Positions 57,551 to 64,000 of a stretch of 64,000 nt of DNA are shown in pieces (within the stretch, counting starts at the first letter, position 1; every line of letters starts with the position of its first letter). A program made the position numbers and the translations under genes. The stretch is from Phytophthora sp. 'mugwort' (Eukaryota > Oomycota > Peronosporomycetes > Peronosporales > Peronosporaceae): positions 1,550,001 to 1,614,000 of the forward strand of contig JAUCEF010000007.1 in the NCBI GenBank assembly GCA_033558025.1, given 5' to 3'. The notes below the pieces were generated by a model. The model made no database searches and was not told the origin of the DNA. It was given only the letters and a program-made list of their open reading frames with translations.

Positions 57551-58850
57551 ATTAGCGCTTCCACGGAGCCGGTCGGTGCTAACAGGCCCTAGAACGCTCC
57601 TAGGTTCAACGGGCTGTGGATGCCTCGACTTCTGCACCTTCGAAATGACTCCTCGAGGATGACTTGTGGTGTGGGCAAGTCTCGGACGCCCCAACGGCTA
57701 TCCCAAGTTGGTCAGCTTTCATCTCCGCCATGCCAAAGCGAAGACGTCGCAACACGAGCCAATCTAGCCGATGAGGCGACTGCAGTAACTCAGCTACGGG
57801 GTACCCGGCGTGGAGAAGCCAAGCCTCGAACTCAACCTCGCTGGACTGTCGGGCGAGGGCGGTATCGCTCGCAAGAACGGTCGGACACTCTTACCAGCTA
57901 GCTACGGTGACTCCGGGCTGACGGCTTCGCCGCAAATACGACGAATATTCCTCCGGAGACCAGATGCGATGCGGTAGCATGTGCTCACGACTTCGCGGGG
58001 CCGACGGCTCGTGTTCACGTTTGCGCTCTTGAGATCGTTCGGCTTCAAGACGCGCTGCGTCCGCGCGCTCGCGCAAGTTTTCACGGTTGTGCTGTAGACG
58101 CGCGGGGTCGAGTCCTTCGTCGACACCAGCGTTGGTGGTGGTAAGAGGCTCCTCAAGCTGGGGCGCGGGATTGGCTGACTCAGCCGGGGCTTCACGGTTC
58201 TTCGGCACCAGCTTGACTCTTTCGACGGCAGCTTTGCTGCGCGGATTCGCAGGGCTTCCCGATGGATAGAACGCTGGTGCTCAGTGAGCTGTGGAAAGGA
58301 CGACGGCGACTCGTGCTCGTCCTCCGACAACTCGTAGTCCATCTCGTGGGAGAAACCTTTGGGAAGCGGGCTCTCAGGGGCCACCGGCACGTCCGGTCTG
58401 GGATCCGTAGGCATCTTGCCCTTCGCCTTCACGTCCGCGACGGGCGTCTCTGTGAGAGGCTTGGACGGGGCCACCTCAACAGGCGCATCGACGCACGGGT
58501 CCTTGGCCATAACCTTTTTCGGGTCCGCGGTTGCCTCCGATGCGCTGGTCGGCGGGGCCGCTTTGGCTGACTGCGTGATCAGCGGGGCCGCTTTGGCGGA
58601 CGACATGCTCGGCGGACGTAGCCTTGCTAGGCATGTTTTCGTCCGGAAGAACGAGGTTCGGATTTACCACATCGTCATCTCCATCGCTCGACTCATCGCT
58701 CAGCGATCCCACGGGTCCTGGCTCGGAAACTTCGTGTGGTTTACGACGGTGTGCAGCCGACAATGCCGCTCGGCGAGCCGGGGTCTTTGTCTTCGTCTTG
58801 GGCTTGGTGTTTGCCCAAAGTAAGTTGATAGTGACGTGTACTGATGATTA
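56891..58850 (-). pseudogene. Long antisense coding stretch overlapping Gypsy pol 3' end
   Basis: On the minus strand, coding-like sequence runs almost continuously from about 58850 to 56891, joined by a few frame changes: NTKPKTKTKTPARRAALSA (58800), LSDESSDGDDDVVNPNLVL (58690), SSAKAAPLITQSAKAAPPTS (58600), DYELSEDEHESPSSFPQLT (58300), RERADAARLEAERSQERKRE (58050), PHRIWSPEEYSSYLRRSRQ (57960), EVEFEAWLLHAGYPVAELL (57830) and, at the end, RRWAKVGRLEQDLTQSEMH. The largest uninterrupted piece is 234 aa (58606-57902). It is charged and Pro/Ala-rich, like a gag N-terminus. Its last part lies opposite the chromodomain. It may be an antisense ORF of the element or the gag of a second, oppositely placed retrotransposon. 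Confidence 0.45.
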
Positions 58851-58888
58851 GATTTAGACCTTGTTGCCGAACTGCCCGTTAATTAAAT

Positions 58889-60053
58889 CTAGTTGCTTAC
58901 ATCCTCGTTCGTCTCCTTGTTGGCTTGGAAGTTCACAACTGCACGCACAATCTGCCAGTGTCTGCGAGCGAGACAATTTTCCGTGTAGTCACTACTGACG
59001 TCTTTCCACAGGCTTTCCTGAAAAATGCACAAGAACAGACCGGAATTGTTGCTGTCCTTTTGCAATGGGCGGTACACATCGGTCTGAGTAAAGCCGGTAA
59101 GCGACCTCGATACAGTCTCCGATACCAACTCTGACAGAAGCTTGTGGTGAGGATGGCTGTCCACGCTGTCGTAACACAGGAGTATCCCCTTCTCCATGTC
59201 TACTAGGATGCATGCCCAATGACGCTTGTTTAGATTGGTCGACATGAAGACAAAGTCTTCATCGGTAGTCTCTAGTGCGGTGGGCACGGCCTCTGGAATG
59301 AGCTTGCCTTTGTCTGGTGCCGGGTTGCTCAGTCGAGCCAGGAACATCGTATTGCTGTTTTGTTCTTGTGCACAAGCGTTTCCAGGGAGGCGTCAAAAAT
59401 GACGTCGTTGAACCACACGCCGGGTCGCATGCAGTAAGTGTGCGCTCAGTGGATATCGAAGCTAAATTCAGGGACGTTGTCTTCAGGCGATGCGTTGATC
59501 CTCTTTCTCGCGCTCTCTTCTGTACCTTCATCCGGAAACAAGACGTATGTCTCGCTCATCAGCCACGAGTAGCATTATAAGCCAGTAAACAGGTATTGGC
59601 CATGTTCCACAGGTATTTCATGGCCTCAAGCCTGTTCTTGGAAAAATCGCCTGCACCCTCTATATTGAACCGTGCACCATCGGGTGTCGTCAACGCCATG
59701 TGTAGTTCTTCGAAAAGAGAATAAAGATTCAACACCTTCTCTGCATCCTCCATTTCTGCATCCCTCCGGGCTGCCGCAAGAAGTGCGGCCGTTACCATAG
59801 CCTCTGGAAATCGGAAAGTCATAGGCGTTGGATCCGGCTCCGAAATGCTCAGCGTGGCAGTCATCTTGTTGTTCTTGTACCCACGGAAGCAAACCTCGAG
59901 AGTGTTTACAAACAAGAACACTTCACTCAGAGGGGGTTTATCCGTCTTCAGAAACCACTTGACATCCATCACATCTTTTTCACGGAGCAAGTTCTGCAAT
60001 TGCTGCCTAGATTGACTCCTTCCGCTTTTCGCTTTGTCTTGAGTCCGCAGCAA
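58889..60053 (-). pseudogene. Ulp1-like C48 protease region of a MULE
   Basis: The upstream part (60053-59559, 164 aa) is a helical domain without a known fold (FRFPEAMVTAALLAAARRDA, KNRLEAMKYLWNMANTCLL). After a frame change come YCMRPGVWFNDVIFDASLET (about 59420) and, in another frame, NKRHWACILVDMEKGILLCY, DSVDSHPHHKLLSELV and LQKDSNNSGLFLCIF (59000-59230). The order His, Asp, Gln-x-D-x3-C/S-G is that of Ulp1/SENP cysteine proteases. The catalytic cysteine position (normally NNCG) is serine (TCC codon). Several MULE families carry Ulp1-like domains. Whether it was one polyprotein with the transposase or a separate ORF is not clear. Confidence 0.6.
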
Positions 60054-60503
60054 CTCAATTTATTAGAATGCCCTGACTTGGGAGCTCGCGGATTAAATGG
60101 GTTCAGCTTAAGTGCTGTGCCTACTATAGTGCTCTTTCCTTCAGAGCTACCGCCGTTGACTTACTCGTCGTTCTGCATTTCATCGGCATCAGTGATGGAG
60201 GCTAGTTGTGTTGGCGCTATTTCACTGTCGGATCCGCTCTTCGAAGGTTGCATCGGTAACGACAAATTCCCCTAGCGCAAATTGCTCCACCATGTTTCCA
60301 AGTTCAGCATCACCGCTTCGAACTTTGCGTCAGGAAAATCAGTCAGCCTCGAGGTAATACGTGAGAATACTTCCTGAGCGTGCTTGTACTTGCAGCGCTC
60401 CGTCATCTGCTTCTTCCGCTTTATGTGGTCACGGCATGTGCTAACGCGGATAAGAACCTCGACAGTGGGAATCTCATCGTCTAAGGCAGAAGTGCTTAGC
60501 CAG

Positions 60504-60596
60504 CTATATTAATATGGAGACAAACCATGGCCAATACATTGTCAGTACCTAATCAAACTTGTGAAGAAAACATGGGCAAAACATGGTAGGCGTTAC
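60504..60596 (-). repeat. MULE intron A filled with CATG-type repeat words
   Basis: This 93-nt intron (GTAACG...ATATAG on the minus strand) contains CCATGTTTTGCCCATGTTTT and TGTATTGGCCATGG. Splicing joins PISSS to WLSTSALDD. Confidence 0.65.
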
Positions 60597-61547
60597 CTGG
60601 AAGATATCGGCGAATAAGGGATCGTGAAGAGACCTCCAACACGCTTCCGGTACAACAGTGCATGGCGACAATGCATCTGCATAATGACGGAGAATTCACA
60701 GTCACAAAGCCATGCCCTCGTGCCAACTCTGTGGACACAGCCGTCGCGACTGACGTTCACGACGTGCTTCCGATCTTCAAACGTATAGTGGGCATCGTGT
60801 CTGGGTCTGTCGCGGATTGGCCTCAACAAAGAAGATGTCGGCGGTTGTCATCCTAATAGCTGCTTTGTCGCTTCTCCGTAGATAGCATTATGCATGGACC
60901 CCGGCATCATGACTTTGTGTGGTATTCGTCGTCTTTGCGGCGTTGGAATTTGAGAATTGCTTGCAGACAGTCCTTTATGGAGAACGACCCGTCCAGGTCA
61001 GCCTTCAGCTTCCCGAAGAAGTTCTCAAGTCTATTGTTTGTGCTATTTTGGAAGTGGGATAAATCCATACGAAAAGCCGTAACCCACATTGCCTTGCTCA
61101 CAGCCCAATTCCTGCTGAAGTAAGTCCAGATTGCCTCCGTCCCCACGACAAGCTAACCCCTTGAACTCGTCAGCGTGGTTTTGGAATTCCTTGTCCGACT
61201 TCGCCCACACCATGCTCGCAACACAGTGATCAATCTATTTTCAGCACTTCGCTTAGGTACGTACCGTACTTCTTATCATCACGAACAGCGGAAGCAAGCC
61301 ATTTGATCACGTGAAAGTGACATAGTAGGATGCGTGCGTCAGGAAACTTCGCTTCAGCATCTCGATCGCCTTTAGGTCCTTGTCTACGACGATGACTCTC
61401 GTAGCCTCCCACGCATTAACAGCCTGAAATTTTTCCACCGTCGTAACCATATGCCAATCCGCATTACATTTAATGACCGAACGCTTCACCGGCTGACCGT
61501 TCCCGAATTGGCCCACGACCACGGACGTACACAATTGGTAATTGTAC

Positions 61548-61688
61548 CTACACAGAAACATGTCGAAACATGGCCAAAACACATCGTACAAAACATGGTC
61601 AATACAGGGTGAGTACATGGTCAATACATTACGAACGTTAACAGGAAAAACATGGTCAATACATGGACACAAGCCGAGATCGCCGCAC
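61548..61688 (-). repeat. MULE intron B filled with CATG-type repeat words
   Basis: This 141-nt intron (GTGCGG...GTGTAG on the minus strand) contains TGTATTGACCATGT three times plus TTTTGGCCATGTTTCGACAT. Removing it joins THKTN-W to YNYQLCTS, the uninterrupted sequence expected for MULE transposases. Confidence 0.75.
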
Positions 61689-62310
61689 CAGTTGGTCTTG
61701 TGAGTACAGTCGATCAGTAGCAGCTCCAGGCATCTATGATAAAGCTTCCGCATGTCTTGCGAACTAATGGAGATGACGGCCGTCAGTCCTCCAGCGTTTT
61801 CATTCAGCGTCGACATATTCGTTTCTGCTTGCAGATTGAATTTGACGAGAAGTTGAGCCACTTGATCCTCGCCTGAAAGGTCCTCACCTACATAACCGAA
61901 CGCATTGATTAGTCGACTCACGACACACTCGATGTTATGCTCCACACGAACTCGCTGACTTGATGCGAGTCACGAGGTTGTAAACGTCCTGAATCTTTTT
62001 TTCACACGGTGGGTAGAGTTGTCTCGGATGGAGTCATAGATCCTGCTTGCATTGCTTCCGCTCTTCACAAGTAGCTCTATGTTGCTCATTATCGGCGAAT
62101 CATTTGGGCCCAGCCGGAAGCTCGGATACGAACGGAATACTTCTTCCGACACGTAATGGTTATGCCCATAGAACTCCAGCTTAACCTCGACCCACCACTT
62201 CCCAGACGCTCTAGACTTGAGCGAGAAACCGAAACTTGCAGCCAGTATAGTTACCCGCTGGACAGGCCGGCATCCAGTCGGGCGCGACCGCTCCTTCCAC
62301 CCATGAGTAA

Positions 62311-62552
62311 AAATGTATAGTCGTTGGTAGCGGTCCATCGCTTCGGGCAGAGCGGTATCTCCGAAGGCAGTTTGTTAAGGTATCTCTTCTGCTTCTTCAG
62401 CTGCTCGTTCCGCAACAGGATATAGACGGTAAAATGTAGAGTCGTTGGTAGGGGCCATCGCTGCGGGCATGGGCGGTATCTCCGAAGGCGGCTTGTTAAG
62501 GTGTCTCTTCTCCTTCTTCAGCTGCTTTTTCCGCTGCTCCTTCCGCAACCGG
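62311..62552 (-). repeat. Tandem duplication of about 115 bp
   Basis: The segment from AAATGTATAGTCGTTGGTAG (62311) to CCGCAACAGG (62420) recurs from 62432 to about 62552 with scattered differences. It spans the start of the recognised transposase frame and probably duplicated part of its N-terminal coding sequence. Confidence 0.8.
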
Positions 62553-62572
62553 ACATTGCCCGGTCTCAGTGA

Positions 62573-62941
62573 TCACTGACACCGGCTTTGGAATCTTCTT
62601 GATGTCTTCAAATACTCGTCAAAGCTACTCGAGGACTCGTGATGCTTCTTCAACGCAGGTACGCAATGTAGCCGGTCTAAGTTCTCTGACGACAATCTCT
62701 TTCTTGACGAAACGCTACCCCTCAGAACTCCAATCACCACCTCCACTTTCATCATCGCTCTCCTTATCAGCTTTTTCCCCTCCTCAGCTTCTTCCTCCTC
62801 TTCAGCTTGTCCCGCCTCAGCCGCTGCTGCCGCCTCCGCAGCGGCTTTTGCCTCCTCAGCTGCAGCTTTCTCTCGTCTCTCTTCCTCTTTCAGTCGTTTC
62901 TGGATTTTGGCAGTTGTCCAGTTCGCGTCATGATGTCCACA
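62573..62941 (-). pseudogene. N-terminal coiled-coil exon of the MULE protein
   Basis: The minus strand from 62941 encodes CGHHDANWTTAKIQKRLKEE followed by a long Ala/Glu/Lys coiled-coil stretch and ends FDEYLKTSRRFQSRCQ before a TGA at 62573. Upstream of 62941 the sequence ends in an intron acceptor (TTTTGTAG) preceded by the same CATG-type repeat words as in the other MULE introns. This suggests an additional 5' exon farther up, not identified. Confidence 0.45.
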
Positions 62942-62942
62942 C

Positions 62943-64000
62943 TACAAAACATTGCGAAAACATGACAAAACATGTTCAATAAAGGCCTCCCAGAATATGC
63001 ACTCTTACACCAGTCACGCCGTCTACACACCGTTTGAGGAGCTGCTAATTGCGCTGGCGTGAAAGAACGGCTGCGAACGGCTGATAAACCTTTACAGGCT
63101 ACAATGATGACAGGTATGTGTTATTCAAACGGTAAATGTGAACACCGTTTGGTAGATGTAAATAGCGTGTAGAGACTAGCGAGATTCTTACCTTGGCTGG
63201 GGACTGCACGTGGTTGTCGAGCTGCTCATGTCGCCACGTGTGGAAGGGGAGGGGGGGAGCTTCCAGTTGCAGTGCGGCAGCTTGTGTCGTGTGTGCAGAT
63301 CGTGTCGTCGAGGGCGGGAGGTACTTCGAGTGCGCGCAGCTACGTTCGTAGCGGGGTGGGGGGGGGCTTGATTTGAGTCGTGTGTATTTCGCGCGTCAGA
63401 TCCGAAATGAGCTACGTAAGTAATTTAAAATTCCTTAAAATACAAAATGGACAATACATGAGCAAATACCTGGTCAATACATGGGTGAAAAAACCTGAGC
63501 AGCATATTTTCTGTTTTCTAAAATTATAGTAATAATTAAAGTTTAGCATTTATATCTTAGCAAGTATGACTAAATGGTCACCATCCTCAACTACAGCTGT
63601 CCACAGCTAGCTGCAGTGGCGCCATACTCTATGTGCGGGAAGGGTGGCCACCACATCTGTAGTAACGACGTAAATCGAGAAGTCCCACTATAGACAAGGA
63701 TGAATATCATGAATTTACCGACAGTACTTAAGCGGATACTATATACCGGGTCAGTCAAATGGTGCAAATCGACCGACACTGATCAAACCATACAAGAAAA
63801 AAGTATATAAAGGTATTTTAGCTTTCTGATTGGCCGGTACGATAGGATGTTTGGCTCCCTGATCAAGCGGAGGCGAAGCTTGCGGGTCGTAGCGGGCTTA
63901 GGGTTTAGCCCCAGCGAACGCCGCAAGCACTCGGGCGGGTAGGATTGCGCGGAGTGCATACCTGGGTGATAGATATTTTTAAAGATGATACCCCGTCTTT
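62943..64000. other. Spacer with CATG-type motif clusters; no gene
   Basis: Words such as AACATGACAAAACATGTTC (62960-62980), GGACAATACATGAGC and CCTGGTCAATACATGG (63448-63484) belong to the same family as the MULE introns. G-runs occur at 63250 and 63357. No convincing reading frame or transposon end was recognised to the end of the window. Confidence 0.4.

Larger units (their letters stand above)
51556..57560 (+). mobile_element. Ty3/Gypsy chromodomain retrotransposon, 3' LTR missing
   Basis: The order is LTR, primer-binding site, gag, protease, reverse transcriptase, RNase H, integrase, chromodomain, which defines Ty3/Gypsy of the chromovirus type. Reading frames are broken throughout. No second copy of the LTR is found downstream before the MULE begins near 58.85 kb, so the 3' end has been lost or replaced. 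Confidence 0.8.
60503..62341 (-). pseudogene. MULE transposase with SWIM finger, broken
   Basis: Read from about 62341 (MDRYQRLYIFTHGWKERSR), a DNA-binding-type N-terminal segment leads to SGEDQVAQLLVKFNLQAETN and the catalytic core LELLLIDCTHKTN, then, across an intron, WYNYQLCTSVVVGQFGNGQP and VIVVDKDLKAIEMLKRSF with the second acid. Next follow DARILLCHFHVIKWLASAV, NNRLENFFGKLKADLDGSF and the SWIM zinc finger CDCEFSVIMQMHCRHALL (60730), then a second intron and WLSTSALDDEIPTVEVLIRV. Introns 61548-61688 and 60504-60596 have GT-AG ends and restore the frame. Frameshifts near 62000, 61935 and 61350 and elsewhere show decay, although domain order is complete. Confidence 0.7.

Noticed and set aside
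1..64000. RXLR or Crinkler effector genes
   Set aside because: No reading frame combining a signal peptide with RXLR-EER, or an LFLAK motif, was seen; RFLR words in the sacsin-like protein are internal and not after a signal peptide.
1..64000. tRNA, rRNA genes or CRISPR arrays
   Set aside because: No cloverleaf, rRNA core sequence or regularly spaced identical repeats were recognised; the tandem repeats found have two to three units only.

Overview
The window looks like nuclear DNA of an oomycete, most probably Phytophthora or a close relative. The evidence is indirect but consistent: very short GT-AG introns (47-150 nt), genes about 100-225 bp apart, an initiator/flanking-promoter element (GCTCATTCTTCGATTT) 35 nt upstream of an ATG, and a transposon set typical of oomycetes (Crypton-type tyrosine recombinase, MULEs, hAT, Tigger/pogo, Merlin/IS1595-like, PIF-like, LINE, chromodomain Ty3/Gypsy). 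The species cannot be named from the sequence. No tRNA, rRNA or CRISPR array was seen. LAYOUT: (1) 59-1687 is a Tigger/pogo element with both terminal inverted repeats and a TA duplication. (2) 2.6-22.0 kb is a dense minus-strand cluster of four genes: a 305-aa ankyrin-PH protein, a 445-aa ankyrin-PH-RING protein, a 297-aa RING protein, and a 12-exon gene for a sacsin-like protein of about 4,936 aa. The last carries three sacsin-type repeats (the third degenerate), an embedded UBA domain and a C-terminal RING finger. The 297-aa RING gene is a partial duplicate of the sacsin-like C-terminus. (3) 22.5-34.6 kb is a graveyard of DNA transposons: two MULEs, a Crypton, a Merlin/IS1595-like element, a solo Gypsy LTR and a hAT element. 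(4) 35.1-41.6 kb is a second gene island: a new four-exon small membrane-anchored protein, a STRIP/Far11-like STRIPAK subunit divergent from it, and a CBP/p300-type acetyltransferase with bromodomain convergent to STRIP. (5) 41.9-64.0 kb is again mobile DNA: a Tigger N-terminal remnant, a PIF-like remnant, a decayed LINE, a Ty3/Gypsy element with 5' LTR and chromodomain overlapped by a long antisense coding stretch, and a large MULE with an Ulp1-like (C48) protease region whose introns are filled with a CATG-rich minisatellite. HOW THE GENES FIT TOGETHER: three of the four genes in the first island end in C3HC4 RING fingers, and the largest also has a UBA domain and ATP-dependent chaperone-like modules, so the island points to ubiquitin-linked protein quality control. 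The second island holds housekeeping signalling (STRIPAK) and chromatin (CBP/p300) functions. The alternation of compact gene islands with nested decayed transposons matches the patchy architecture known for Phytophthora. Exon models were built by eye from splice sites and reading phase. Family names rest on motif recognition, not on a database search.
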